64,000 nucleotides of DNA, taken from positions 1 to 64,000 of the forward strand of contig PAPR01000006.1 in NCBI GenBank assembly GCA_002709085.1, written 5' to 3'. The notes beneath the pieces were generated by a model. It was not told the DNA's origin and searched no databases. It worked only from the letters and a program-made list of their open reading frames with translations. The position numbers were made by a program, and so were the translations under genes. This stretch comes from Pseudooceanicola sp. Its GTDB lineage: Bacteria > Pseudomonadota > Alphaproteobacteria > Rhodobacterales > Rhodobacteraceae. Positions 19,436 to 29,610 of the stretch are shown here, in pieces (position 1 is the stretch's first letter; every line of letters begins with the position of its first letter).

Positions 19436-21118
19436 TTACCCTGCCAAAAGTCGCACGATGGTCGCTTGATTGACGTATCCGGTGGGTTGAATGCCGCGCG
19501 ACTGCTGAAAACGGCGCAGCGCACGACGCGTCTCACCGTCGAATTGACCATCGGGCGTGCCGGGGTCCATGCCGAGTTGCTGCAACCGCCGCTCGATCAG
19601 CAAACGAGTGATCTGCGCACCGGCGACGTCGTTTTCCTCCTGCTGGGCGGCGCGCTCTGCGGCCTCATCGCGGGGCGGTTGGCGCAATTCGGTGATCCGG
19701 CTGCGGGCAGCATCCTCGAAGGGGCTGTCGGGATAGGCGCGCAGATAACGGACATAGGCCTCTTCGGTATCCGCTTCCTTGGCGCGGTTCCAGGCGCGGC
19801 GGGCCTCGGTTGTGGCACGCTCCTGCTCGCGCTCTGCGATCCGGGCGAGGCGTTGTTTGGCGGTCTCCGCGAACAGCCCGTCGGGGTAGCGTTCGAGATA
19901 GGCACGCAGTCCGGCCTTATCGCCATTGCTGCCGGTGCGGGCCCAGTGGTCACGATCTTCCTGCTCCTGAGCCGCGCGGCGTTTTTCAGCCTCACGCTCC
20001 AGCTCTGCGGCGCGGGCCTCACCCTCGCTGCGCAGCGCGGTCAGTTGGCGCGAATCGAGATATCCATCGGCCTTAAATCGGCGTGCGGCCTGCCAATCGG
20101 TCAGCGCCTTGCGGGTGGCCGGGCCAAAGATGCCATCGACGCCGCGTGTATTGAACCCGATGAGGGTGAGGTAGCGTTGCACTTCGCGCCGCGCCTCGCG
20201 GCTTAGCGACAGGGCGGCTTCGCGGTCCTTGGCGGCCCGCACTGGTGCCTCACGCAGGCTTTCGATGCGCGCACGGGCATCTGCGGCAAAGGTGCCATTG
20301 GGATAGCGATTGAGATAGGCGCGCAGCGATTCCTCGCTGCCGATGTCCTGCGCGGCGTTCCAATAGGCGAATTCGCCCGGATCTGGCCGTTCCGGATCCG
20401 GGCGCGGCGACCGCGCCTGTTTCACCGTGGTTGGGGTAGTCAACCCGATTGCCGAGGATACGAAACCGTCGTACCGCACACCGCGCGGTGCCCGATCAGC
20501 CGCCGCAGCATAGGAGTTTTCCTCTGGCAAGATTCCGTCACGCAGCGCGAACAGCAGCGGACGGGGGTCGCCCTCGATCAGGGTCACACCCTGCGGCGCG
20601 GTAATCGGCCCGCTACCCGCCGTCAGGGCCGGCCCCACGTCCAGAGAGTTTTCATCGGTGCGTGCCATTAGTATCACCGCGCGACCCTGCGCCGTTCCTG
20701 CCAGGGCCAGAAGGGGCGACACTGCCTGCCCCATTCCCGCCACCGAGAACCCGTCGGGACGGTTGGCATCGACGCCCAGCAGGTAGGTCTCGGACCCTGA
20801 ATGCGCCATGTGCCCGGTCAGGACGATAACGATCCGGTTATCGTCGTCCGCGCCGCTCGCGGCGACAAAGTCGCGGACCACCTTGCGCATGTCCTTTGCT
20901 GATCCGTCCTGAAGCGAGAAGACGTCGAATCCGGCATCCTCCAACTCGCTCTGATACCGTGCGGCGTAGCGGTCGCCATCAAGATCGCCAAGCGAGCTAT
21001 ATTCGGAATTCACCACAACCAGCGCAAGGTCTGCGGCCCAGGCGGGCAAAGACATGAGTGGCAAGGATAACAAGGCGAACATGCTCGTCGCGGCGGCACG
21101 GAATGTTATGCGGATCAT
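19436..21118 (-). CDS. Secreted caspase-like (C14-type) protein lacking cysteine, with YLxxYP repeats and two peptidoglycan-binding domains
   Basis: Signal peptide; LALVVVNSEYSSLGDLDGDRYAARYQSELEDAGFDVFSLQDG...IVIVLTGHMAHSGSETYLLGVDA; PGB-like blocks LTLIGFNTRGVDGIFGPATRKALTDWQ and LQQLGMDPGTPDGQFDGETRRALRRFQ. Confidence 0.8.
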   Translation of the reverse strand: MIRITFRAAATSMFALLSLPLMSLPAWAADLALVVVNSEYSSLGDLDGDRYAARYQSELEDAGFDVFSLQDGSAKDMRKVVRDFVAASGADDDNRIVIVLTGHMAHSGSETYLLGVDANRPDGFSVAGMGQAVSPLLALAGTAQGRAVILMARTDENSLDVGPALTAGSGPITAPQGVTLIEGDPRPLLFALRDGILPEENSYAAAADRAPRGVRYDGFVSSAIGLTTPTTVKQARSPRPDPERPDPGEFAYWNAAQDIGSEESLRAYLNRYPNGTFAADARARIESLREAPVRAAKDREAALSLSREARREVQRYLTLIGFNTRGVDGIFGPATRKALTDWQAARRFKADGYLDSRQLTALRSEGEARAAELEREAEKRRAAQEQEDRDHWARTGSNGDKAGLRAYLERYPDGLFAETAKQRLARIAEREQERATTEARRAWNRAKEADTEEAYVRYLRAYPDSPFEDAARSRITELRQPPRDEAAERAAQQEENDVAGAQITRLLIERRLQQLGMDPGTPDGQFDGETRRALRRFQQSRGIQPTGYVNQATIVRLLAG

Positions 21119-21446
21119 CTGTCTAATCTCCCTTGCCGGCAGGTCAGAACACCTGCGGACGCTGATCTTTGCTGCCCAGATCTCCGTTTAGCTTGCCCCG
21201 ATAGGGCCGTGATCGGTCAGCGAATATAACAAAACAACTGCGATACGCGCGTTCAGTTGCAGTAAATCAATAACGAAGCGTTGATATGCGATAGCAGAAC
21301 CGCAATTGGACCCGGCGTTTGTCCGGGGCCATTCCAGAAATGAAGCGCAGGCTGGTGGACGCCCCGGCCAGCATAGCAACCGCTTGATGTCCCACTGGCT
21401 GAGGTGGCTCCTTCGCAACGACGCCGCGTGAGACCGGCCTGGGTCG

Positions 21447-21518
21447 CGCGACGATAAATTTGCCAATCGTCGCGAAATAGGGTGAAACACGCCGAGTGAT
21501 TCCGGGTCCGAGCCCGGA
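21447..21518 (+). promoter_or_regulatory. Structured leader upstream of the B12-linked DUF1636 gene (two hairpins)
   Basis: CGCGACGAT-aaatttgcca-ATCGTCGCG (21447-21474) and TCCGGG-tccgag-CCCGGA (21501-21518), just before ATG 21532. Confidence 0.4.
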
Positions 21519-21531
21519 GCGAAAGGGCGAC

Positions 21532-21903
21532 ATGACAAGCTGGATCACCATCTGCGACACCTGCAAACGCGACGACTGGGCCGACCGAGGCGCGACGGAA
21601 ACGGATGGAGAAGTGCTGGCCACCCTCATCGAATCCGCCGCCGCAGAAACCGGGGTGCGCACGCGCCGCACGTCCTGCCTGATGGGCTGCTCCCATGGGT
21701 GCAACATCGCGGTGCAGAGCAAGGGGAAGCTGGCCTATACCATGGGCCGCTTCGCGCCGGTGGCCGAGGATGCACAGGCCATCGTCGACTACGCCCGCCT
21801 GCACGCCGAAAGCGAGACCGGGCAGGTCCCCTATCGCACATGGCCGCAGGGCGTGAAGGGGCATTTTGTGACCCGCCACCCGCCCTTGCCCGATGACGAC
21901 TGA
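21532..21903 (+). CDS. DUF1636-type ferredoxin-like metal-binding protein
   Basis: ITICDTCKRDDW...RTRRTSCLMGCSHGCNIAVQSKGKLAYTMGRF; next to cobC/cbiB. Confidence 0.8.
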   Translation: MTSWITICDTCKRDDWADRGATETDGEVLATLIESAAAETGVRTRRTSCLMGCSHGCNIAVQSKGKLAYTMGRFAPVAEDAQAIVDYARLHAESETGQVPYRTWPQGVKGHFVTRHPPLPDDD

Positions 21904-22864
21904 CCTGCGGGATCCATCTGCGTCGCGCGATCATGGCGGACGGATCGATGCTGCCGTCGCCCGGTATGGCGGTGAACGTGGCGATTGGATCGACCTGTCG
22001 ACCGGCATCAATCCGGTGCCTTATCCGATTGGCGATTTGCCGTGCAGCGCCTGGACCGACCTGCCGGATCAGGCGGCCAATACGGCCCTGATCGACGCCG
22101 CGCGTGCCTTTTGGCCCTGCCCCGAGAGGGCTGCCGTGCTGGCCGTACCCGGCCTGTCGCTGGCGATTTCGCTGATCCCACGCCTCACCGCCGCTGGTCG
22201 TGTGAGCATCGCTACGCCGACCTATAACGAACACGCAGCCGCCTTTCGCGCCGCCGGATGGGATGTGACCCAAAGCGGCGCTGTGGATGCCCGTGTCGCC
22301 GTCCACCCCAACAATCCCGATGGCCGGATCTGGCGGGCGGAAGAGACGTGCGCGCCCCTCTCGGTCATAGACGAGAGCTTCTGCGATACTGCGCCGGAAC
22401 ATTCCCTGATCCACCTGGCCGACCGTCCCGGCACCCTTGTTCTCAAGAGCTTTGGCAAGTTTTGGGGCCTGGCCGGCCTGCGTCTGGGTTTCGTCATCGG
22501 CGACCCTGATCTTGTGGCCATGCTTGCCGCGATGCTCGGTCCATGGGTGGTCTCTGGTCCCGCGTTGCATATCGGCGCGGCAGCGCTACGCGATCCCGAC
22601 TGGGCTAATGACACTCGCGCGCGATTGGCGCATGACCGGGACAGGCTGGACAACCTCCTGCTCGGCAGCGGAGCGATCCTTACAGGCGGCACCAGCCTGT
22701 TCCGCCTCTACAACCACCCCCATGCCCAAGCTCTGCACGATCACCTCGCGCAGCATCATATCTGGACGCGGCTCTTCCCGTGGTCGGATACCGCGATCCG
22801 GTTTGGCCTGCCCGGCCCGAACGGCTGGTCGCGCCTGCAGGCCGCGCTGGACAGCGCACCGTGA
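21893..22864 (+). CDS. cobC: Threonine-phosphate decarboxylase-like aminotransferase of cobalamin biosynthesis
   Basis: DHGGRIDAAVARYGGERGDWIDLSTGINPVPYPIG...VLKSFGKFWGLAGLRLGFVIGD; coupled to cbiB. Confidence 0.88.
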   Translation: MTTDLRDPSASRDHGGRIDAAVARYGGERGDWIDLSTGINPVPYPIGDLPCSAWTDLPDQAANTALIDAARAFWPCPERAAVLAVPGLSLAISLIPRLTAAGRVSIATPTYNEHAAAFRAAGWDVTQSGAVDARVAVHPNNPDGRIWRAEETCAPLSVIDESFCDTAPEHSLIHLADRPGTLVLKSFGKFWGLAGLRLGFVIGDPDLVAMLAAMLGPWVVSGPALHIGAAALRDPDWANDTRARLAHDRDRLDNLLLGSGAILTGGTSLFRLYNHPHAQALHDHLAQHHIWTRLFPWSDTAIRFGLPGPNGWSRLQAALDSAP

Positions 22865-23757
22865 TCCTTGTTGCCGCGATGCTTCTCGATGCCGCGGTGG
22901 GAGAGCCGCGCTGGCTGTGGACCCGCGTGACCCACCCGGCCGTCCTGATCGGGCGCGTGATCGGTTGGGCAGATGAGAGGTTCAACACCGACCCGCACCG
23001 CAAGCTTCGTGGTGTGTTGCTGGTCATCGCGCTGCTGGTCGGGTCTATCGTGATCGGGTCCTTCCTCGCGGCACTTGGCGGCTTGGTCGAAGCCCTCGCC
23101 GCCGCAATCCTGCTGGCCCAACGCTCCCTCGCCGATCATGTCGCCGCCGTGGGTCGCGCGCTGCGCCTTTCCACGGTATCGGGTCGCGCCTCGGTCGCGC
23201 AGATCGTCGGGAGGGACACCAGCGCGATGGACGGCCCCGCTGTGGCGCGTGCGGCAATCGAAAGCGGTGCGGAGAACCTTTCGGACGGCGTGATCGCCCC
23301 GGCATTCTGGTTCCTAATCGGCGGATTGCCCGCGATGCTGGCCTATAAGGCGATTAACACTGCCGACAGCATGATCGGCTACCGCACGCCCCGCCACGCG
23401 GAATTCGGCTGGGCCGCAGCGCGGTTTGACGATGTGCTGAACCTGATCCCGGCGCGTCTGACCGCGCTGCTGCTCTGCATCGGCGCGCGGCACTGGCCCG
23501 ACTGGCGCGCGCTTGCCCACGATGCCCGAACGCATCGCTCCCCGAACGCCGGATGGCCCGAGGCGGCGATGGCCCGCGCCCTCGGCATCGCCCTGTCGGG
23601 ACCGCGCAGCTATCACGGTCAGATGCGCAATTTTCCCTGGGTCAACGCAACGGGTAAGCGCGACGCCGGCCCCGCACAGATCGGTCAGGCCGTGCGGCTG
23701 CTCTGGCGGGCATGGGGACTGATGGTGCTGGCGACCGCCTTGATCACGCTGGCGTAA
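22861..23757 (+). CDS. cbiB: Adenosylcobinamide-phosphate synthase
   Basis: GTG start overlapping the cobC stop; LLDAAVGEPRWLWTRVTHPAVLIGR...AIESGAENLSDGVIAPAFWFLIGGLPAMLAYKAINTADSMIGYRTPRHAEFGWAAARFDDVLNLIPARLTA. Confidence 0.95.
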   Translation: MILVAAMLLDAAVGEPRWLWTRVTHPAVLIGRVIGWADERFNTDPHRKLRGVLLVIALLVGSIVIGSFLAALGGLVEALAAAILLAQRSLADHVAAVGRALRLSTVSGRASVAQIVGRDTSAMDGPAVARAAIESGAENLSDGVIAPAFWFLIGGLPAMLAYKAINTADSMIGYRTPRHAEFGWAAARFDDVLNLIPARLTALLLCIGARHWPDWRALAHDARTHRSPNAGWPEAAMARALGIALSGPRSYHGQMRNFPWVNATGKRDAGPAQIGQAVRLLWRAWGLMVLATALITLA

Positions 23758-23817
23758 CCGGCATTGCCCTGCGACCATGACCTGCTACCTTGCGCCGAAA
23801 TCTGATTGAGGACCGAT

Positions 23818-24987
23818 ATGTTTCGACTGATTGCCGCGCTGAGTGCTTTTGCGATGTTTACCACCCCGGCCTTGGCCCAATGCGGCGGAGGATTCAGCCA
23901 ATTCGTGCAGGGTCTCAAGACCGAAGCGGTCCAGCAGGGCCACGCCCCCGCAACGGTCGACAGGTTCTTTGCCGGCGTGCGAAAGGACCCCAAGGTCATC
24001 CAGGCGGATCGCGCGCAGGGGGTCTTTCAACTCGACTTTACCAGCTTTGCCCGCCGCCTGATCTCGCAGAACCGGATCAATGCCGGCGTCGCGAATGGGC
24101 GCAAATATGACGCCGTCTTTGACCGGATCGAACGGGACTACGGCATCAGCCGGGGCGTTCTGCTGGCCTTCTGGGCGTTCGAGACGGATTACGGCGCGTT
24201 TCAGGGCGACTTCAACACGTTGAACGCGCTGGCCACACTCTCCCATGACTGCCGCCGCCCGGAGTTGTTCCGCCCGCAGATCTTTGCCGCGCTGACACTC
24301 TTCGGGCAGGGCGATTTTGACCCGGCACGGACGACAGGCGCATGGGCCGGTGAGATTGGCATGGTGCAGATGTTGCCCGGCGACATCTTGGAGAACGGCG
24401 TCGATGGCGATGGCGACGGGCATGTCCGGCTCAAGTCCTCTGCCCCCGATGCGCTGATGTCCGGCGCAAAGATGCTGCGCCACCTCGGCTGGCGCGCGAA
24501 TGAGCCGTGGCTGCAAGAGATCATAGTGCCCGCCCAGATGGATTGGTCCAAGACCGGCCTGCGCACGGTGATGACGCCCTCGGAGTGGGAGACCCTCGGA
24601 GTGCGCCCCCGAAGCGGACGCTGGCTGACCACCCTGCCCGCCTCTGTCATCATCCCACAAGGACGCAAGGGCCCCGCCTTTCTCGCCTATCCGAACTTCA
24701 ACGTGTATTTCGAGTGGAACCAAAGCTTTACCTACGTTCTCACCGCCGCCTATTTTGCCAACCGGCTGGAAGGGGCGCCGGTGTTCAACGCCGGCGACCC
24801 CGAACCGGGTCTCTCCGGCGATCAGATGAAACAGCTGCAACAAAAGCTCGGCGCGCGTGGTTACGACGTTGGCGATGTCGACGGAATCCTCGGTGCGAAG
24901 TCCCGAGAAGCGGTGCAGGCGGTCCAGCAGGAGCTTGGCCTGCCCGCCGACGCCTGGCCGACGCCTGCCCTGCTGAACCGGCTTTAG
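23818..24987 (+). CDS. Lytic murein transglycosylase (MltB-like) with C-terminal peptidoglycan-binding domain
   Basis: ISRGVLLAFWAFETDYGAFQGDFNTLNALATLSHDCRRPELFR...LQQKLGARGYDVGDVDGILGAKSREAVQAVQ. Confidence 0.92.
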   Translation: MFRLIAALSAFAMFTTPALAQCGGGFSQFVQGLKTEAVQQGHAPATVDRFFAGVRKDPKVIQADRAQGVFQLDFTSFARRLISQNRINAGVANGRKYDAVFDRIERDYGISRGVLLAFWAFETDYGAFQGDFNTLNALATLSHDCRRPELFRPQIFAALTLFGQGDFDPARTTGAWAGEIGMVQMLPGDILENGVDGDGDGHVRLKSSAPDALMSGAKMLRHLGWRANEPWLQEIIVPAQMDWSKTGLRTVMTPSEWETLGVRPRSGRWLTTLPASVIIPQGRKGPAFLAYPNFNVYFEWNQSFTYVLTAAYFANRLEGAPVFNAGDPEPGLSGDQMKQLQQKLGARGYDVGDVDGILGAKSREAVQAVQQELGLPADAWPTPALLNRL

Positions 24988-24993
24988 CCGCGA

Positions 24994-25821
24994 TCAGTCG
25001 CGTTGCAGGGTCCAGGCGGCCTTGCCGTGGTCGTAGGTTACCAGCCGCTCGGCTGACTTCTTCGGGATGCTGTGCTTTGTACGACGGCGCAGCATCAGCG
25101 CGGATAGCCTCGCACGCGGCCCCGGCCATTTCCGCAATTGCCGCAGCTCACGCTTGTATCCCCTTGGATCGAGCTTGGAGAGCTGCCCAGGTTCGATCGT
25201 AAAGCTACCCAAGGTCGAATTCACGACGTAGAGGTCATGTTGGGACGCAAAACATTTCCAGACATAGAAATCGCCGGCCAGTCGGGTTGATGCCAGCTTT
25301 TCCATATCGAGCAGGTCGTTCAGCTCGGTCCGCCAAAACGTGCTTTCCTGCTGAATGACCTGAAGCCGCGTGCCGTATTGACCTCGGATTATCAGATCAC
25401 GCCGAAAGGGAGACGGTAATAGGCTGTCAATGACCTGACCAAACGCATTTCGCACAGTCGCCCGTCCGGTCAGCCACTTGATCTGAGGATGGGAATCGAA
25501 GACGTCCCTGACGACACTGAAAGCATGCGGTTCGAATACCTCACCGGCGCCCATCCAGCATGTGACGTCGCCCTCTGCCCGACGCAGCCCTTTGCTGAGC
25601 GCGTCATACATGCCGCGATCTTGTTCCGAGGCAATCTGGATGCAGGGTTCGTTCAAACCTTCGATCATCGCCACCGTATCGTCCGTCGACCCGCCATCCG
25701 CGACAATGATCTCAACTGCGACACTTTTATCCGCCACGACCGACTGGTCGAGAACCGACCAGATCGTTCGGAGGGTCTTTTCCCCACCATTGTAGACCGG
25801 AATGATGACTGAAAACCGCAT
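24994..25821 (-). CDS. Glycosyltransferase family 2
   Basis: MRFSVIIPVYNGGEKTLRTIWSVLDQS...VEIIVADGGSTDDTVAMIE. Confidence 0.9.
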   Translation of the reverse strand: MRFSVIIPVYNGGEKTLRTIWSVLDQSVVADKSVAVEIIVADGGSTDDTVAMIEGLNEPCIQIASEQDRGMYDALSKGLRRAEGDVTCWMGAGEVFEPHAFSVVRDVFDSHPQIKWLTGRATVRNAFGQVIDSLLPSPFRRDLIIRGQYGTRLQVIQQESTFWRTELNDLLDMEKLASTRLAGDFYVWKCFASQHDLYVVNSTLGSFTIEPGQLSKLDPRGYKRELRQLRKWPGPRARLSALMLRRRTKHSIPKKSAERLVTYDHGKAAWTLQRD

Positions 25822-25909
25822 GGGCCGAATTTCCTTTGATGTTCCCTCGGCCGGGCAAAGGATCTGGTGCCGTGGACCTCAGGTCGATATCTCTATGCAC
25901 GACTTGCGA

Positions 25910-28900
25910 TCAAGCCACCAACTGTTCCGCCTTCTTCAGATCGACCGAGACCAGTTGCGACACGCCCTGTTCCTGCATCGTCACGCCAAACAGCCGGTCC
26001 ATGCGCGCCATCGTGACCGCGTGGTGCGTGATGATCAGAAACCGGGTATCGGCGCGATTGCACATCTCGTCCAGCAGATCGCAGAACCGCGTCACGTTGG
26101 CATCGTCGAGCGGCGCGTCGACCTCGTCGAGAACGCAGATCGGGGCCGGGTTCACCAGAAAGACCGCAAAGATCAGCGCCATGGCCGTCAGGGTCTGTTC
26201 GCCCCCCGACAAGAGCGACAGGACCGACAGCTTCTTGCCCGGCGGCTGACACATGATCTCCAGTCCGGCCTCAAGCGGATCGTCGCTTTCGACCAGAACG
26301 AGGTTGGCCTCCCCTCCGCCAAAGAGGTGCCGGAACAACATGCCGAAGTTGCGATTCACCTGTGTGAAGGCGGCAAGCAGACGGTCACGCCCTTCGCGGT
26401 TCAGACCGGCGATGCCGCTGCGCAGGGTGGCGATGGCCTCGGTCAGATCGTTCTTTTCGTTAACGAGGTTGTCATGCTCATTGGCTACCTCGCGTGCGTC
26501 CTCCTCTGCGCGCAGGTTGACCGCACCGAGCGCGTCACGCTGGCGGCGCAATCGGTTGAGGTCATTCTCTATCGCGTCCGATGAGGCCATGCTGGAGACG
26601 TCGATTGCGAGGCTCTCCAGCAATTGCTTGGGCGTCATCTCCATCTCTTCGCCGATGCGCGCGGCGGCCTGGCTGACGGTTTCCTGCGCGGCGTCGGCGC
26701 GGGCCTCGGCACCGGCGCGGGCCTCTCTGGCTTCGGAGGCGGTGCGCTCGGTATCGCGTTCCGTCGCCACGGCCTCGCGCAGGGCGGCCTCTCCAACCGA
26801 CAAGGCGTCGGCTGCGGCCGCGCGACGCGCCTCGGCCTTTTCAATCGCGACCATCAGGTCGGCGCGCTTTACTGCCAGCTTGTCCGGGATCAGGCTGGCG
26901 GCGGCAAGTTCCGCTTCGCTCTCTGCGCGGCGCGTATCGATCTCGCTCATCCGCCTGTCAGCGGTTTCGAGGCGCAAGCGCCAACCGCTGAGCTCCTTCG
27001 TGACCTCCTGCGAACGACGCACGCGGGCTTCGCCTTCGCGGCGCAATTCGTCATGGGCCGCGCGGCGTGACATCATCGTGACGCGCGCCGCCTCGACAGC
27101 GATCTTGACCTCGTCCACCCTCATACGCGCGCCGGCAAGGTCAGGCAGGGATTTGACGGCCTGCTCGGCCTCTTCCAACTGGGCGGTGGCGGTCTGCGCC
27201 TCCTCTTCATGGCGGGCCACCGACATGCCGAGGTTTTCCAGTCGCGACTCCGCCAAGGATTGGTCGGCCTCCGCGCGGTTCAACTTGCGCGCGGCCTCCT
27301 GCACCAGACGATCCGCCTGCTTGCGTGCCTGACGGGCGCGGGCATCGGCATCGCTCAGATCAGCCAGCCGTCGGGACAAGGTTTCATGTGCCGCGCGCGC
27401 GCCCTCGGCCTGTGCCGAAGCGCGTTCCAGATCCTGCTTCAGCTCTTCCAGCCGGTTCATCTGCTCAAGACGCAGCGCGGCAGTGGAGGGCGCGTCCTCC
27501 GCCCAGGCACGGTAGCCGTCCCACCGCCAGAGGTCGCCTTCGATCGACACCAATCGCTGCCCCGGTCGCAGCAGAGGCTGCAGCGCGGACGCGTCCTCCG
27601 CGTCGATCAACCCGATTTGGGCGATACGCCGTTGCAGCACACCCGGAACGTTCACCACATCGCTCAGTGCCATGACGCCCGACGGCAGGGCCGCAGCATC
27701 GGTGTAACCGGGCAGGGCCACCCAACCTGAGGGGCCATCACCCGTGACTATCGGCGCGCGCAGATCATCCGACAGCGCAGCGCCAAGCGCCTTCTCGTAG
27801 CCCGGCGTGACGCGCACGTCGTCAAGGACCTGACCGCTTTCCGTCGCTTCGCGCTGAACCAACCGCGCCAATGCGCTGGCCTCGGCCTGAAGCGCGTTGA
27901 CCTCCCCTTCTGCCGACGACCTGGCGGCACGGGCATCGGCCTCGCGGGTCAGGGTCTCCGCACGGGCGGCATCCGCTTCGGCGAGGGTATCCTCGGCACG
28001 TTGCGCGGTGGTTTGCGCCTGAACCGCTTCGGCGTCGGCGCTCTGGCGATCCTCGATAGCCTTGGCCAGCGCGTTCTGCGCACTCGCCTTGGCATGGCTC
28101 GCCTTCTCCGCCTCGGAGTTCGCCCGCGTTACCCTGCGCAAACTCTCGTCATACATCCGTTGCGCCGAAAGATGGCGCGCCGACAAGCGCGCCACATCCT
28201 CGGTGAGCGTTGCCAGATCATCCTCGCGACGCGACAGGATGGCGGCTGCCTCTTTCGACAGATCGGCCAGCTCGGCCAAGGCGTCAGCGTGCCCCTCGCC
28301 GGCCTTGATCAGCTCGCGCTGTTCCCACTCCAACCGCGTCATGGTCTCCCCGGCGTCACGGTTCAGGCCCTCTTCGCGATCCCGGTCGCGGACCAGCTGT
28401 GCGATTCGGGATTGCAGGGTGGCGATCGCCTCAGCGGCGCGCCGCTCCTCCTCGGCCATGGCGTCGCGCTCAACATGCAGGCGTTGCAAGATCGCGCTCG
28501 CCACCGCCTCTTCGTCGCGCAGGGGCGGCAGCGCCTCCTCGGCTGCCACACGGGTCTTCCCGGCCTGCAGGGCGAGACCCTCGGCGCGCGCGGCCTCGGT
28601 CACACGGGCTTGCAGGTCCGCGCGCGCCGTCCCGCGTGCGTCGTCCGCTTCTCTCCAGCGACGATAGAGCAACATGCCCTCGGCCCGGCGCAATTCGGCA
28701 CCGATCGCCCGGTAGCGCTGTGCCTGTCGCGCCTGCCGCTCCAGCGTCTGAAGCTGCTGCGCCAGCGTTTCGATGACATCGTCGACCCGACTCAGGTTCT
28801 GCTCAGCGCCGTTCAGCTTTAACTCTGCCTCATGGCGGCGCTGATAAAGACCCGAGATCCCCGCCGCCTCTTCCAGGATCCGGCGGCGCGACTTTGGCTT

Positions 28901-29365
28901 GGCGTTGATCAGTTCCGCGATCTGCCCCTGCCGCACCAGCGCCGGCGACTGCGACCCGGTGGAGGCGTCCGCGAACAGCATCTGGACATCGCGCGCGCGC
29001 ACATCCTTGGAATTGACTTTGTACGCCGATCCGACGTCGCGGGTGATCCGGCGCACGATCTCGATCTGGTCGCTTTCGTTAAACCCGGAGGGCGCCAGCC
29101 GTTCGGAGTTGTCGATGCTCAGCGCGACCTCGGCAAAATTCCGCGCCGGGCGGCTCGCGGCCCCGGCAAAGATCACATCTTCCATTCCGCCGCCGCGCAT
29201 CGCGGTCGGGCGGTTTTCACCCATTACCCAACGGAGCGCTTCCAGCAAGTTGGACTTGCCACATCCGTTCGGCCCCACGACTCCGGTCAGCCCGTCATGG
29301 ATCACGAGCTCTGTCGGATCGACAAAGCTTTTGAAGCCCGTGAGTCTGATCTTGGAGAAACGCAA
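25910..29365 (-). CDS. smc: Chromosome segregation protein SMC
   Basis: (M)RFSKIRLTGFKSFVDPTELVIHDGLTGVVGPNGCGKSNLLEALRWVMGENRPTAMRGGGMEDVIFAG ... LLSGGEQTLTAMALIFAVFLVNPAPICVLDEVDAPLDDANVTRF. TTG start at 29365 inferred from the conserved N-terminus; ORF maximum 29425. Confidence 0.96.
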   Translation of the reverse strand: MRFSKIRLTGFKSFVDPTELVIHDGLTGVVGPNGCGKSNLLEALRWVMGENRPTAMRGGGMEDVIFAGAASRPARNFAEVALSIDNSERLAPSGFNESDQIEIVRRITRDVGSAYKVNSKDVRARDVQMLFADASTGSQSPALVRQGQIAELINAKPKSRRRILEEAAGISGLYQRRHEAELKLNGAEQNLSRVDDVIETLAQQLQTLERQARQAQRYRAIGAELRRAEGMLLYRRWREADDARGTARADLQARVTEAARAEGLALQAGKTRVAAEEALPPLRDEEAVASAILQRLHVERDAMAEEERRAAEAIATLQSRIAQLVRDRDREEGLNRDAGETMTRLEWEQRELIKAGEGHADALAELADLSKEAAAILSRREDDLATLTEDVARLSARHLSAQRMYDESLRRVTRANSEAEKASHAKASAQNALAKAIEDRQSADAEAVQAQTTAQRAEDTLAEADAARAETLTREADARAARSSAEGEVNALQAEASALARLVQREATESGQVLDDVRVTPGYEKALGAALSDDLRAPIVTGDGPSGWVALPGYTDAAALPSGVMALSDVVNVPGVLQRRIAQIGLIDAEDASALQPLLRPGQRLVSIEGDLWRWDGYRAWAEDAPSTAALRLEQMNRLEELKQDLERASAQAEGARAAHETLSRRLADLSDADARARQARKQADRLVQEAARKLNRAEADQSLAESRLENLGMSVARHEEEAQTATAQLEEAEQAVKSLPDLAGARMRVDEVKIAVEAARVTMMSRRAAHDELRREGEARVRRSQEVTKELSGWRLRLETADRRMSEIDTRRAESEAELAAASLIPDKLAVKRADLMVAIEKAEARRAAAADALSVGEAALREAVATERDTERTASEAREARAGAEARADAAQETVSQAAARIGEEMEMTPKQLLESLAIDVSSMASSDAIENDLNRLRRQRDALGAVNLRAEEDAREVANEHDNLVNEKNDLTEAIATLRSGIAGLNREGRDRLLAAFTQVNRNFGMLFRHLFGGGEANLVLVESDDPLEAGLEIMCQPPGKKLSVLSLLSGGEQTLTAMALIFAVFLVNPAPICVLDEVDAPLDDANVTRFCDLLDEMCNRADTRFLIITHHAVTMARMDRLFGVTMQEQGVSQLVSVDLKKAEQLVA

Positions 29366-29610
29366 AACCCGCCCGCCCGATTCCGGTTGAACCCTCAAGG
29401 TGGCGGTGCACCCGTCTTGAGTCAACGACCGGCCGCTTCATATAGAGGCAGCGTCGGGCTTATCCACAAGATACTGCAGGTTCGTCACGGCAAAACCCCC
29501 GACCCGACCCCGTTTTACGCGCGACTGGGCCGCATAGCCTGCGGCAAACCTCACCGGCATTGGCATTTACCCTTGACCTCTGCCCCCAAGAGGGCCGACA
29601 ACACTCGGAT

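Noticed and set aside
21300-21531. Second canonical cobalamin riboswitch upstream of DUF1636-cobC
   Set aside because: Fragments such as GTCCCACTGG and GTGAGACCGGCC look suggestive, but the boxes are not in the right order or completeness; kept only as an unassigned structured leader.
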